DNA of 64,000 bases, from positions 248,001 to 312,000 of the forward strand of contig JAHEWK010000022.1 of the NCBI GenBank assembly GCA_020740775.1. Reading direction: 5' to 3'. The translations under genes were made by a program, and so were the position numbers. The first letter of the stretch is position 1. The number at the start of each line of letters is the position of its first letter. The DNA comes from Ilyonectria destructans (taxonomy: Eukaryota > Ascomycota > Sordariomycetes > Hypocreales > Nectriaceae). This document shows, in pieces, positions 12,707-24,480 of this stretch. The notes beneath the pieces are model-generated. The model was given only the letters and a program-made list of their open reading frames with translations, was not told where the DNA came from and searched no databases.

Positions 12707-13069
12707 CATATCAGCAACCAATTCGAACGACATTACCGAACGTTCAAATTGGATACCCAGTGCCAAGGAGGAGCTTTCGCGGCCACGTTCCAAGGGGAAG
12801 AAGGACCAACCCCGAAGGCTAACGATAAAGTGGTCGACTTGGGGCCTAACCCCCTTGTTGACAAGCAGCATGGCCGATTGTCTAAGGGCAGACTTCTTAA
12901 CAAGCAGTACTGATTGATAAGGCCTATACTGATACTGATACTGATTGATTAGCTTATCGAGGGCGCGGGAAACCGGGGGGAAATCCAACCGCTTATGTAA
13001 CCGCCTTTATCCACACTATTACGGAAGGCCACAAGGGGCAGAGTTCCAAAATTCAATTTTGAAGATTTT
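12707..13069. other. sequence between LTR and pogo arm, no gene
   Basis: Contains a short tactga/gattga tandem near 12909-12952 and no protein family. It may include LTR leader sequence if the LTR end lies further right. Confidence 0.4.
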
Positions 13070-13268
13070 CTGCACTTCAAAATTTGCAATCCAGCGCCCG
13101 AATCCCCTCCTGCCTACTGATGATTCGTCCTCTTGCCAGTCCTCCACAATTCACCTAAAATGGCTTCAAAACGGCCTCGGAGTGTTTATACGGAGGATGA
13201 AATGGCTGATGCCATATTTTATTTCACAGAAAACGGCTTATCGCAACACCATGCCGCCCAGAAATATG
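13070..13268 (+). repeat. 199-bp inverted arm, left
   Basis: Base-for-base reverse complement of 14320-14518 by manual comparison. The arm includes the start and first ~45 codons of a pogo-type transposase, here reading on the plus strand (MASKRPRSVYTEDEMADA), after which the sequence switches to the minus-strand transposase interior. Confidence 0.92.
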
Positions 13269-14455
13269 CCATGAGCCCGTATAAAGTTGACCTTGTCAAC
13301 AGGTGCAGAATCAGTCAGAGAAGCCAGTTTTTCAAGCTCTTTCCGATATGCCGTCTTCGAAGCATTGAAAGCACCGTTATCCAACGGCTGGAGACCATGA
13401 GAACAATGGGCAGGGAGGTAACAACAGTAGACGTTGTTCAAAAAGCACGTTACAATCCATTCGTCATGTTTCAAATCAACATTGATTCTTTGGCATATAA
13501 ACAAAAAAGCGCACCGTTGCATAACTTCCATGTCCATCCAGAATAATAAACCTGGCATCAGATTCGTGGGCGGGCTGGGTCTGAGGTAAATAGACTCTCT
13601 CAAGCCACTCGATAGCAATGTGGTTGTCTGTCCACCCATTAGGGGAAGTTATATAATTCCAATCAGCTATTTTCCGGAATTCCTCCAAAACCACTGCTGT
13701 TGGATTTCCTTGCCCTTAAATATGATGCCAGGCGTCAAAACATGGCCGTCCGCAGTGATAGCCTCAATAAATGAAGTCCGGTTACGGGACTGGGGACCCT
13801 TGAGTAGGGCCTTTCGTTTTGGATCTGAACTCCCAACCACCAGACTATCCAGACCTGGCAAACAAGCTTAACTAACTATATCTATGAATAAAAAGTTAGA
13901 CGCTCACCAAAACCGGTCATAATACCGCCCTCATCAACGTTCACGGTGTTTTCCGGCTTAATCCACCCATCTCCTTTTCCCTGATATCAAAGTACCAGTG
14001 CACCGCTTTCGGAGTGAATGAATTGAATCTGTTAGCTCCTGGCGTCTCCCAGGTTTGATCTTGAGCTCCGGATGGCGTTTGATGAATTTGGCCACCAAGT
14101 TGCGTCCCAATTCCTGCTTCTTGTTTTGTTGTTTCAAGAGGGCCACGCAGTAGGCGCGGATCTGACTGTGGGAGGGAGCATAACCCAGGGACTCTTGACG
14201 AAGGAATCAGGAGGCTAAATTAGCCTCCTGATTCCTGGATAAGTGTCGGTTAGGCTGAACCTGATCATCCAAGGCTGTCTGGCCATGGAATCTGGTGGAA
14301 ATGGTCTGCTGAGGTATGCCATATTTCTGGGCGGCATGGTGTTGCGATAAGCCGTTTTCTGTGAAATAAAATATGGCATCAGCCATTTCATCCTCCGTAT
14401 AAACACTCCGAGGCCGTTTTGAAGCCATTTTAGGTGAATTGTGGAGGACTGGCAA
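13238..14455 (-). pseudogene. Fot1/pogo-type transposase, C-terminus replaced
   Basis: On the minus strand the 5' end at about 14455 gives MASKRPRSVYTEDEMADA and a helix-turn-helix ending in YGIPQQTIS. A CENP-B-like second helix-turn-helix follows (KFIKRHPELKIKPGR near 14090). The DDE core is scattered over several frames: FKGKEIQQQW, WTDNHIAIEWLE, FIILDGHGSY, and HCSHGLQPLDNGAFNASK. The reading stops where the left inverted arm begins, so the C-terminal end is missing. Multiple frame changes and stops mean that no functional enzyme is made. The family cuts and pastes at TA sites; no TA duplication could be identified. Confidence 0.8.
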
Positions 14456-14518
14456 GAGGACGAATCATCAGTAGGCAGGAGGGGATTCGGGCGCTGGATT
14501 GCAAATTTTGAAGTGCAG
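14320..14518 (-). repeat. 199-bp inverted arm, right (parental position)
   Basis: This is the arm in its natural context, continuing into the transposase on the minus strand. Together with 13070-13268 it forms a perfect stem with a loop of about 1.05 kb. Confidence 0.92.
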
Positions 14519-14689
14519 GGTGACCACGGACCACCGGTCCCATGTGACCAGCTGACCTTGAAAAATAAACTGTAGCCATTTGTTTATATGTTGAAGGCGA
14601 CGGCTTGCGAATAGGTTCAAGAATGACTGAAATCTATGTAAGTGAACTGGGTGAGTTTTGTATGGGAAGGCGATTTTTTTGGTTACCGA

Positions 14690-14724
14690 AAGGGGGGGGT
14701 TACCGAAAGGGGGGTGGGGCATGG
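14690..14724. repeat. tandem duplication of a GGTTACCGAAAG-G-run unit
   Basis: Two consecutive copies of ggttaccgaaagggggg sit between the pogo copy and the hAT fragment. They could be an element terminus or a slippage product; no partner copy was found at the other side of the pogo unit. Confidence 0.6.
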
Positions 14725-16073
14725 TACTTGAGAACTTCACTGGATGGCAGCATATCGCGCCCCTACGGAAAGTACACAACATCGCGGTCTGGATACGTAA
14801 ATCTACGCTTCATTCGGCTATATGGGACGATGAAATAAAGCTCCGACTAGGCATAGATAATGCCACACGCTGGAATTCATGGTATCGATTGTTGGATAAT
14901 TTTCTGCGGTATCAATCCCGTGTAAAATAGTTCCTAATTGACCATGATAGAGAGCTTCAAGACGATATCCTGCTAGCTTCAGAGTGGGAATTTATTGAAC
15001 GGACGCATCGTTTCCTACAGCCGTTTGCCTCAGCTACGCTGTTGGCCGAAGGGGCGCTATGTACACTCTCCCAATCACTCTCGATAATGGATGTTTTATT
15101 GCGACAGTACGAGAAGTATAAGGTCGGTGGCGATGTTTTTTCTTTTATCTAATTGATCGGTTAACTAATTGTCATATTTATGATGCGGATATATCGCGGA
15201 GGTCACATAAAGTGAGGTTGTCATGTAGATGTAGAAAGATGGATGACGAGCTAAGACTACATTTGAGGACGGGAGCATAAGGTCTCCTTTCTCACGTGAT
15301 GTTACATATGCCAGTCTTAAGCACCAGGCCCAAGACTGGTTCTTCACGTATCAATTTAGGAGCTTTATAGTTCAAAGGAAAACCATGATCCCCACATGGT
15401 ACACTGCATCGATATGGGCTGGTTTGTACTTAATAAGTACTACACCTTATCAGACCAGACACCTGTGTATGCCGCCGCACTCCTTCTCGATCCCTCGAAA
15501 CGAAGAAAATACATTGAGCGGAATTGGCAAGAATCCTGGCACGCGCCTGCTATTGCTGCTGCCCAGCAAATTTGGCTAGATGAATATAATGCCGCGCCAA
15601 CCCCAGAATCCTTGCGGGTGCCTCTAGATGTGTCCTCTTCATCTGGGAGGCAGCGCAACGAGCTGGATGAGTTGTTGAGCGATATTGCTGTTACTGGCCC
15701 TATCTTAGACGACGCCGATGACTTCGAAACCTTTATTGATGCACCACCGACCCGGATAGCTGGCTCTCCTCTCGAGTGGTGGCTACATCGAGATCAAAGG
15801 AAAGCATATCCGTGGTTATCCCGCATGGCAATTGATATCCTCTCAATCCCTCCTGAATCATCTGATGTTGAGTCTCACTTCTCATCGGCGCGGCGTACGC
15901 TATCATGGGATAGAGAGAGTATGACCTGCGAGAACCTGGCGAAGGTTGAGTGTGTGGGCAACTGGATGCGCGAGGGTATCATTGTGCCCAGGTCTCACGG
16001 TGGCAGGGGCGTTATTTCGAGCGTTGCTGTTGAATTTAGCGTTGAAACAGAGGCAGAGGACTTTCTAGATTAG
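14725..16073 (+). pseudogene. hAT transposase, split by a solo LTR
   Basis: The left part reads HNIAVWIRKSTLHSAIW, then the hAT hallmark TRWNSWYRLLDNFLRY, followed by an in-frame TAG at 14928-14930 and continued homology (FIERTHRFLQPFASAT). A solo LTR occupies 15181-15353. The right part (15396-16073) reads KYYTLSDQTPVYAAALLLDP and the C-terminal dimerisation domain PLEWWLHRDQRKAYPWLSRM with SSDVESHFSSARRTLSWDR. The N-terminal BED finger and first catalytic Asp are absent, so the copy is 5'-truncated as well as stopped and interrupted. The C-terminal frame of 225 residues is still clean, suggesting fairly recent inactivation. Confidence 0.85.
15181..15353 (-). repeat. solo LTR, family A, copy 2, nested in hAT
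   Basis: Inverted copy of the 6803-6978 unit, 173 bp, with TG..CA-type ends. It is bounded on both sides by attta, a perfect 5-bp target duplication. It interrupts the hAT reading region, so this retrotransposon family was active after the hAT copy inserted. Confidence 0.9.
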
Positions 16074-16136
16074 GTACTTTCTTGTTCTTTCCTCTAGCCT
16101 GCAAGAATTATATGTGGTTTATCTGGATATCAACCT

Positions 16137-16260
16137 TGCTAAAGTGGCTATGTGGCTGTATGGATATCTACCTGGATATATCGATATCCAGATAATTTCT
16201 CCCACTTATCTGGATATCGATATAAGGGCCAGAATTTCGGTGGATATCGATATACGCAGG
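16137..16260. repeat. tggatatc-rich degenerate repeat
   Basis: Reiterated ggatatc/gatatcgatat motifs in both orientations form a low-complexity, partly palindromic block directly before the chromovirus integrase fragment, probably marking the truncation or insertion junction. Confidence 0.6.
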
Positions 16261-17321
16261 TCTGGCTTACGCGAGCAGTGACCCTAGAAGTAATGCCTAC
16301 GATGGAAGCAGAAGCTTGTGCGGAACTGTTCATTAGTTGCCACTATCGATTCCACAGCATGCCTCAGTCTATTGTAAGTGACCGAGGAAGCAACTGGACT
16401 AGCAAATTCTGGCGAGCCTTCTGCAAGCTAGCTGGAATCACACAACGGCTTAGCACAGCCTACCACCCTCAGACCGATGGACACCCAGAGCGAATAAACC
16501 AGGAGATCCAGGCTTACCTACGGGCCTATGTGTGTTACTCTCAGAAGGACTGGGGCAGCTACCTTCCAGCAGCACAGCTAGCATTGAATAATCGCGAGCA
16601 TTCAGCGATAGGGATGAGCCCCTTCTTCCTCGAACATGGGTTCCATGTAGAACCCTTCCAGGTTAAGGAAGCAGCAATCTATCGACCGCTTGACGGTAAT
16701 GAGACACGAGCAAAGGCGCTGCTGAAGAGGATTCAAGAGGCTACGGAATTTGCACAAGCGGCTGCTGCAGCCGCTCAACAACGCTACGAGGAAGCGGCGA
16801 ATAAGAAACGGGTTCCTGCCGAGAGGTTCAAGGTTGGAGATAAGGTCTGGGTCAATATGTCGAACTATTCCTCCCCACAGCCGTGCAAGAAGCTAGATTG
16901 GCTGCACCATAAGTATACGGTCACGAAGGTCATAGGCACCCACGTTGTGGAGCTTGATGTGCCTAGAGCGATAAACCCACGGTTCCACGTTGACCTACTG
17001 AGGAGGTCACTGGAAGACCCGCTGCCAGGACAAAGACGGGATAACCTCCAGCCGCCGCCTATACGGGCAGATGAAGGTGATGAATGGAGGGTTGAAGAGA
17101 TCCTTTGTGCTAGATGGAAGAAGATCGGTCGAGGCAGAAGGCGTGAAGCCCTTGTTAGGTGGTTCGGTTATGCTGCCCCGACCTGGGAGCCTATTGAGAA
17201 CCTGGAGGACGTTGAGGCTCTTGATGTGTATGAAGGGAAATACGGGCCGATCCTGGAGGATGATGGCCCACTGGAGGACTATGAAGTGAAGAGGCAGCGA
17301 GGGCACCGCTCAGAAGATTAA
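16261..17321 (+). pseudogene. Ty3/gypsy chromovirus integrase plus chromodomain, 5'-truncated
   Basis: Reading starts abruptly inside the integrase catalytic domain: IVSDRGSNWTSKFWRAF (second catalytic Asp), AYHPQTDGHPERINQEIQ (catalytic Glu). It continues through the GPY/F-like module (KLDWLHHKYTVTKVIG), HVDLLRRSLEDPLPGQ and a C-terminal chromodomain (EALVRWFGYAAPTWEPIENL). Reverse transcriptase, RNase H and the first integrase Asp are gone. The remaining 350-codon frame has no internal stops, unlike most relics here. It differs clearly from the chromovirus at 8.8-12.5 kb (different integrase wording and chromodomain), so two families are present. Confidence 0.9.
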
Positions 17322-17773
17322 GGCTCTGAGAAGGAGGGTAAGGCGCTAGAGGGAAGTGCTATGTGTGAACGGCCTCTAGTAGCTGGATTCCAGCTATCTA
17401 GTCCAGGATGCTATTTAAATCAAAGATGAAGAAAGAAAGAAGTTCCCAAATGCCCCTGAGCTGTGGAACGATTTCTCGTCCCTGGCGCGCACGAGCCTAG
17501 TACGTCTTGCGGCACAGCCGCAAGGATATGGGCCCTGGCCCGTGACAAGAGTAGCCTCCTTGCTTATAAAGTACATTATAGTAATAAGTTATAGTAATAG
17601 TAAATAATAAAGACACTTAAAACTAGTTGCTAAGAATAGGAGAATAGTATAGAGCTATTAGTTAGTTGATGCTTGTTAGAGGCACTCCTGACCCCTAACC
17701 TTAGTGAGGAGATAATACTGGTAGTTGCATGATGTTTGTTGTGGCATCATCTAGTATAGTTAGCGCGTGCTCG
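17322..17773. other. possible 3' LTR remnant and intergenic
   Basis: A purine tract (gagaaggagggtaagg) follows the integrase stop, as expected before a 3' LTR, and AT-rich sequence follows near 17570-17640. No matching LTR exists in the window, so ends are not called. Confidence 0.4.
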
Positions 17774-20472
17774 TTAGTAATAACTCGAAATGAGACACTT
17801 ACGTATCCTTGGGCATAACGGGATGTCATCGTCATCGCTCCTCTCTAGCCCCTCTGGAGCAGCAGGGACTCTTTTTAGCCTTGTACTCGAGACAAGACAA
17901 CTCCAGAGATAGTTTGCAGCCGAGTAGACCTGATCAATTGCTTCACGTGCGATGGCAACGAGCCTGCGCCATGGGCTCACCCCCTTGACGAAAACGGGCT
18001 GTAGATACCGTTCCCCGTTTTTCGGTGTACGCAGCTTCGTATCCGTTGAAAACACAACTTGGGGCCAACCGCGCGTCGCACTTACTTCTGTATCCGTACT
18101 TACCCCGATCCTGACTGGGAAAAACCCGGCATCCGAGTCGCCATCCGGCCGTTGGCAAATCGCCTGAATAGCCATGCTGTGAAACGCCATGCGTTGAAAC
18201 CCCGCGGGAATGTCATGGTAGCATCGGATAAGAGAATTGAGTAGTAGTGCCGCCAAAGCGGCTAACCCAACGCCAATCGCCAAAATAGACCCGCCTACAG
18301 AGTATCCTCTAGCGGAGTAGTCGCACATGCGAAGACGCTGGGTATCGGGGCCCGCACTGAAAGCGCTGGATTGGACAAGGAATATGCTCTGGGATATGAG
18401 CCAGTGAAGGAGTATGGAAACTGTCATCAGGGGTACCGAATACGTGAATGGCAAGGAGAGGAAGTGGGTCGACCGCTGCATCCCCACGGGGGAGGACACG
18501 CGCAGAGCCTTTTTGCCGTCCTCGCGGAGGAAGCGCACCCATTCGTCAGCGACCAACTGGCGTGTGAGAATGCTGTTGTAGAAGATGTAGAGGAAGCTGA
18601 CCATGACCTGAGGACTATTGGCGATGAGTATATTGGCGAGCAGCGCCGCGGTCTCGTCGCGGCCGGTGCTCGATAAGGAGCCTGGGAGATCGCCGGCTAT
18701 CATCGTTGGGTTTACCCCGAAGCCATAATTCCATATCGCTGCGATGCTCGTATCAAGCCCTGATCGCCCCAGAGAGGCAATGGATGACCAAATGACGTAC
18801 GAGCAGACGGACAGGCCTGTAGCAAACCTAATACCCCGATGAACACTAGTCCCATATCAACACTCCAGTAGACTCGAACTGGGAACACTTACAACACAAG
18901 TGAAATCGCCCAGACTGTGGGGCTGATAGCTTTGAACCACGAGATGCGAGGCTGAGTGCGCCATGTTGCCAAGGCCAGTTCGACGTTTCGCTGTTTAGGA
19001 GGTACCGGAGTTTTGTTGTCCACAGCCTGGTCGGTGGGTATGCGTGGAGTGTCGAGAAAGCTCTGAATTGCGTCTCCTACAGTGATCATAGTCTGCTTCT
19101 CCACTTTCGTCCTCGCACTGCGAGTATGATGGAATGCAGTCCAACATACCAACAGGCTCTCCAAAAAGGTGCATACACACACGATGCCCACAACGTGTGT
19201 GCTATAATGGAAGCCGCACCTCTCCGCGTTATCGGCTCCCTCGCCAACCAAGCAGTGATCAACCCGTACTCCCCTCTGCTGACCCAGTGTCCACTGGTTG
19301 GCGAATGTCTTTGCAAAAGCCCAGTTGCAGTATCGCCATACATCGGGCTGGTATGCCTGGCAGATCCAGGAGCTGGACCATTCCCATCCCAGCCACCCCA
19401 ATACCCCGCCGTCTATCAGCGAGGAGCCGTTGTTTTGTGCTGTAGTCACATTACCAGCCACCACGATGAGGGGACTAGTGGGCTCTCTCGGATCGATGTA
19501 GCGTTTCACGCAAACTTCCGTACCGATGCGAGTGAAGTTGGCGGCGGCAGCTTGTAAGGCGTAAATCGTCGACATCTGCTCTTCCTCATAGCCGGCCATA
19601 CGGGGCCACCAGGAACGGAACTGGGCTAGCGAGTCGGAAGTAGTCCAGTTGTATGCTGCTGTTTGGAAATCGGACGTGGCTATGGCGACAGGGATTACTG
19701 CAATTGGTAATGACGTGAAAATGGACGAATTCCAGCTATGGTTTTTGTGCATATTAGCCTCATCAATGCGACCTTGATATAGTGGTTACGGACTTACAAG
19801 ACGTGCAGTAGTGTCGCGATGGCACCGATCATGACCCACCCGACCACTCGTTTCGATTCAATATGCTTCAGGTTTTTCAGATTTGGCACTCCAATCTCCA
19901 GGGCTTTACCCTTGCGGTGCGCGCAGTCTATTTCCTCACGAGAGGGTGCAATGAGAATCTGCATGCAGTAGCTCCCGGCACCTAGGAAGAGAGATGACAA
20001 GACGTTCAGAACTACATGCACCGCTTTATCAGCCGTACGGATACTGGAACAGTTGCCCCAGAAGAAGGTCCCAGTGCCCCGGCTGTCTGGGGGAAAGGTC
20101 AAGACGGCCCACACCGTGACGCCCAGGTGGATCGCGACCACCAAGGCGACAACTGTCATTTGCACCTTGAGCATTGCTGTTCTCTTCGCCATTCGACGCT
20201 TCATTTTCCTAGGTCGCAAATTCTCGGGCTCGAATTCCGGGATGTATTGTGACAAATGCTTGGCGTTTGCATAGCGATCAACCCTGGGAGCCCCCTGTCA
20301 GTATCAAGACTTGATATGATGGCTGCCATAATTACTGCTATGCCGGCATTATGTAGTTGACCTACTCTGTAGTTGCAGGCGCAGAGGTCTGAAGCAAATG
20401 CCCCTGTTCGTCCTCAACCTCCCCAGGGATGGTGTCCCTGTCTAGCCCATTGTGGGCTCCCTCAAGGCTCAT
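17774..20472 (-). CDS. DUF6536-type multi-pass membrane protein
   Basis: Four exons join in phase: 20472-20366, 20283-19798, 19735-18893 and 18827-17774, about 829 residues. After a hydrophilic N-terminus the first helix (LKVQMTVVALVVAIHLGVTV) leads into the DUF6536 core: GNCSSIRTADKAVHVVLNVL, SYCMQILIAPSREEIDCAH, and GVPNLKNLKHIESKRVVGW. Later helices include SILLHWLISQSIFLVQ and a C-terminal pair around SILAIGVGLAALAALLLNS. The segment EDGKKALRVSSPVGMQRSTH is the conserved loop of this fungal family. The ATG at 20472 is preferred over an upstream in-frame GTG. A fourth intron near 17800 (donor GTAAGT) could give a slightly different tail. Function of the family is unknown; membrane location is clear. 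The gene looks intact. Confidence 0.85.
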
Positions 20473-21583
20473 TGCTAGCGATATGGTGGACGTTTCTCCT
20501 GCGTGAAGATGGAAGTACTTGGGTGCTTCACCAACGAGACGATGACGATAAAAGTTCAAGTAGGGAGACACTAGCTAGTTCTGCTGAGCCAGGAGGCTCC
20601 CAGGGTTCACTTTAAATACTCAGCGTGGGACTCTGCGTGGGCGCATCAGTCTGGTAAACAGTTCGGGAATCGAGGCGAGAGTGACTGCGATCGGCATCAG
20701 ACCCTGGCCACGTCGTGTCAAACAAACACGGATAAGGATGTCAGCCCGACCATCATGCAGGCTGGATATGGAGAACCACTGCCTCCTGTGGTCATCTACC
20801 TGTTGATGGACCAGGGTAAGAGGCATCTCATTGGTCCGGGTACGGGCCAACAAGGAGACCCAGCCCCGTGGCTGCAGCCGCTTTGCGCTCCAACAATGGC
20901 AATTCAGTATCGTCTGCAGGTCCTGAAATACGCGTAGTGGCGGTGCTGCGGCGAAGCAGCAATATGAGCCGGGCCGGTTCCGTCAGGGACGGCCCGCCAG
21001 CTGCACACCTCGCTTTCATCGCCCTCAGCCAGTCGGCACTTGTACGACTGAGTGAGGTGAGTCATATAGAATCAAAATGCAACAACGGCCGATTAGAACA
21101 TCCAATAATTATGTATTCCGCCCCAAAGGTAGGCCACGTAACCTGCAGTAACTGTGCTGTTGCCTTATCCAACTGTGATCCCTTAGAACCGGTACTTGGG
21201 GGGTTCAACGCTCCTGCTGGGTTGCAACCCGCGTGCATAAGTGTGGTGCCGCGTGAGCCCTGTATATTCCTAAAACGGCAAACGCTGTGCCATTAAATCG
21301 TGTCGCATAATTTACCAGGTACTGCGGCATGGCGGTGTCTTCCTGGTTGGCTGCGTTGGTTTGGTTCCCTCCATTGCTGAGTGACCTGTGAACTCGCGTG
21401 CATAAGTAGCGCGTAAGCGCTATGCCTAAACCGGCAAACGCTGAGCCATATAACCCATTATTGCATTATCGACTGCGCATAGCCGTGCCATGTGGTACTG
21501 ATAGCGTCATCAGCGTGTCTAGCTGGCCATCAGTCCGCATTCCTTCTTCCTCTTCCCTTGAACAATGCTGCCTTGGAACTACC
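20473..21583. other. intergenic between divergent genes, with a diverged direct repeat
   Basis: The promoter space between two divergently transcribed genes. Two related blocks start with cgcgtgcataagt (about 21230 and 21396) and share cctaaa-cggcaaacgctg and later ggtactg, indicating a diverged tandem duplication of roughly 165 bp. No gene recognised. Confidence 0.55.
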
Positions 21584-23255
21584 ATGCCGCGAGTCATGCG
21601 ACCCAAGTTGCCGCTCAGAAAGCCTCGAAGCCGCGTGAAGGAGGGACCGGCCTTCGTGTTCGTGGATACAGCCGGCACTCCCTCGACTGGGCCTGAAAAG
21701 AATGATGCAAAGACTATCGTCAGGCGGCAGGCTGCAAGATCAGGCCGCACCCGTCGCCAGGATGAAAGCGCGAACCAGGAAAACATCGCCACGCTGCCGG
21801 ATTCTCGGGAGTTGATACCCACAAGAAAGGGCCCTCCAGGCGTAACTTCTCCTGCCAAGGATGGGTATGGCATGTGGAAGAGGAATACTCCGCGTGACGT
21901 CTCAAGTCTCGGACCTATGCCGCAGCCCTTGTCCAGTGGATACGAGACATTAAGGCTTAGGTATAATTTCGATATAACGGATCTGACCAGTTTCACGGAT
22001 GTGGACCTTGCCACAAATGCTTACCGTTTGCTGCGAGACGAGCCAAATCGCCTCGTTAGCCTTCTCCAGAAACGGTCCTCGTCTTTTTTGGCCTATCTGC
22101 CAAGGCGCTATGGCTCTAGCACTTGTCTGGATGATGCTATGCATTGTGTTGCTGCAAGGGCGGGTCAAATGCTTGGCTTCCTGATGCCAGAGTCCACGCC
22201 CTCTATTCTCTATGGAAAGGCCTTGAATAGCCTACACACTGCCATTCGGGACAGTGCAAAAAGCACAGGAGCAGTTGTCTACTGCGCAACACGGCTTCTG
22301 GTACTGTACGAGGTGAGCGGCGTCCGATCCAATCAAGGAGTGGTTTTAACAGTACCGTCATGCAGTTGATCGGCCCCCCTGACACAACTCGCCTGGCCTA
22401 TCATCAAAGGGCCGGCATGAGGCTAGTTGAGCTTAGAGGGCCTGAAAGCTATACATCCAAGTTCGACTGGTCGCTTCTTAAGAACCAAGGTCCATCCATA
22501 GTTCGTTAGACCTGCGCCATATCATTTTTCCAACCCAGCTAAAAGTCTTACAGATAATAGACGAAATGTACAGAAAAGAATCTTCAATCTTCGAGGCCCC
22601 AGAGTGGCAACATTTTTTCCAACATGCCTCCAGTCTCCAATTGGACACGGACTCCTGCCTCTGGTGGAGATTCTTTGGAACAACAGCCTTCCTGCCGGGC
22701 ATTCTGAAGGATCTAAGGAGCCTTTTCGAAGATGCACCAGATCGATGCGGGTGCTCTATGCAGAGTTCATCTATTCTTGAGCGAGCAAGAAGTATGCATA
22801 GGGCTCTGCACAATAACCACGTCATTTATCAACATGCAGCACCACACCCACTGTCACTGTTCAACCTTCCCATCTCCGCCGAGTCACCCGATCGCATCAG
22901 GCTTCGCGGATTCTTTCTATATACTATGATGTATATATCCCGGGTTCTAGCGACTCTTTCTCCGAGTGCGATAGAGCGGGCTACTAGTGAGGTTGAAGCG
23001 CAAACATTCGCAAGTCAGGCGTTGCTCATCGAAGAGATGACCACCGAGCTAGATCCGGCTATGTCCTGGCATCTACAGCAGAGGAATGTCTTATCCCATT
23101 CCATCATACAAGAGAAAAAAGAATGGTTCTCCGATAATGAGCAAAGAATGTCTCAGGATAAGCTGGAGGACTTTCTTGGACAACGGTGGCTGAAGTGGGA
23201 GAATTCGTGGAGAGCCAGAGTTCTGGCTGAAGAACTAGGAGAAGAAAGGATCTGA
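21584..23255 (+). CDS. fungal transcription-factor-domain protein without a visible zinc cluster
   Basis: Three exons, 21584-22312, 22366-22500 and 22554-23255, give about 521 residues, with 53-bp introns in phase 0. The N-terminus has a basic MPRVMRPKLPLRKPRSR stretch and an AFVFVDTAG motif followed by IVRRQAARSGRTRR, the pattern seen in many fungal regulators that have the PF11951-like domain but no Zn2Cys6 finger. The body carries the helical domain: FLAYLPRRYGSSTCLDDAMH, VYCATRLLVLYE, AYHQRAGMRLVELRGPES, ending WLKWENSWRARVLAEELGEE. The ATG at 21584 has a good ACCATG context; an in-frame ATG at 21422 lies inside a repeat and is less likely. A nuclear regulatory role is inferred from family only. 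Confidence 0.75.
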
Positions 23256-23483
23256 GTGACACACTTTGTTATGCTGATTAGACAGGTGGAGATTACCAAA
23301 CAAGTAGAGATGAAAGGCAGCTGTCTCCATGGGACACGCTCTAGGTGGAGCTCATTCTCTAGTGTGGAATCTCTCCTACACCAAGACAGCCGCTGCAACG
23401 ACCATCCTCGAACATGTCTCCGAGTGCTTTGAGAACATTCGTCTCTCACGGGATGCGATGAAAGCTCTTACTACAGTACTGGC

Positions 23484-24450
23484 CAGGGTTGAAAGCCACT
23501 CCACTCAATCCACTGGCTGCTCGAGTGGAGTGGGTAGATCATAATCCACTGAATATCTCAGTATAGTGGATCCACTGGAAGCTATCGTGGATTGGGTGGA
23601 TTGGCAAGTGCCTCTCTTCTTGATCCCATGATGGTGAAGCTATTCCCGAAGCCCTTGCCCACGTACGTCCCTTATTCCAACTTCTAAGTGAGACTTATCT
23701 CCAACTGGCTTCCATCTCGTTTTGAATGCCCACCACTTGAGTGAGTCACTTTGTTGCCCATCCTTGAAGCTGTTGATCTGACATCTGAGCCAATTCGAGG
23801 TCGACTTTTTCTTCATCTACCGAGATAAAGAAAGGATATAATTCATGAATAATCCCGCCCTCAGCCATGAACGCAATACCTGGCACATCCCGATAATCTG
23901 TGCTTCAAGTTGGTGGCGCAGAGGGTTCACCATCCGACCTGCTGCTGAGAAAAGACGCTCACACTCAGCAGACATTGGCTGTATCGTGAGAAAATCAAGC
24001 GCCATTCGCGATAAGTTTGGATACTTAAATCGCTTCTCGTGCCAGCAAGCGAGAGGATCGTCGATGGAGCCATCGCCACTTTCGCAGTGCGTATTCCAAT
24101 GGAGATATTCGTCTTCGCCTGGCGTGAGGCATCGTGACCTGCTTCTGGCGCTGTGTAGCGGTTTCGTTTAAGGTATTCCCGGAACGGATTGTCCGAAGTC
24201 TTCCGCTGCTTGGCAACTGGCTCAACGGCTGATGGCTCCTCTCCAGGCAATGCAGCCTCCCGATATTCAAAACGCCAGACATCATGAACCATGTTTTTTG
24301 CCTCACCAATCCACTCAGGGCGGTCAGACCAGTTGCGTTCAAACCATTTCCATTGGTATCCACGGCGCCGCTGAGCCGTCGCTGATTCACGCCGACCCCA
24401 GCGGCGGGGCGTGGCGCCGACCGGCTGATCCAGGACCCCGCCGCCTGCGG
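23484..24450 (-). pseudogene. hAT transposase 3' relic with terminal end
   Basis: On the minus strand, WFERNWSDRPEWIGEAKNMV and FREYLKRNRY lead to the dimerisation motif MALDFLTIQPMSAECERLFS and VLRSWLRAGL. The last part is in a different frame from the first, so the gene is broken. Beyond its stop, 23484-23610 contains a hAT-like end starting CAGGGTTGAAAG with repeated ccactcca/ggattggg motifs. The 5' side stops at about 24450 near the Crypton region. Only the C-terminal third survives. Confidence 0.8.
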
Positions 24451-24480
24451 CGCCCGGCCAATGGTATCCCGGTATATCCA

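Noticed and set aside
18889..19557. Plus-strand frames opposite the DUF6536 gene
   Set aside because: Shadows of the well-supported minus-strand exons.
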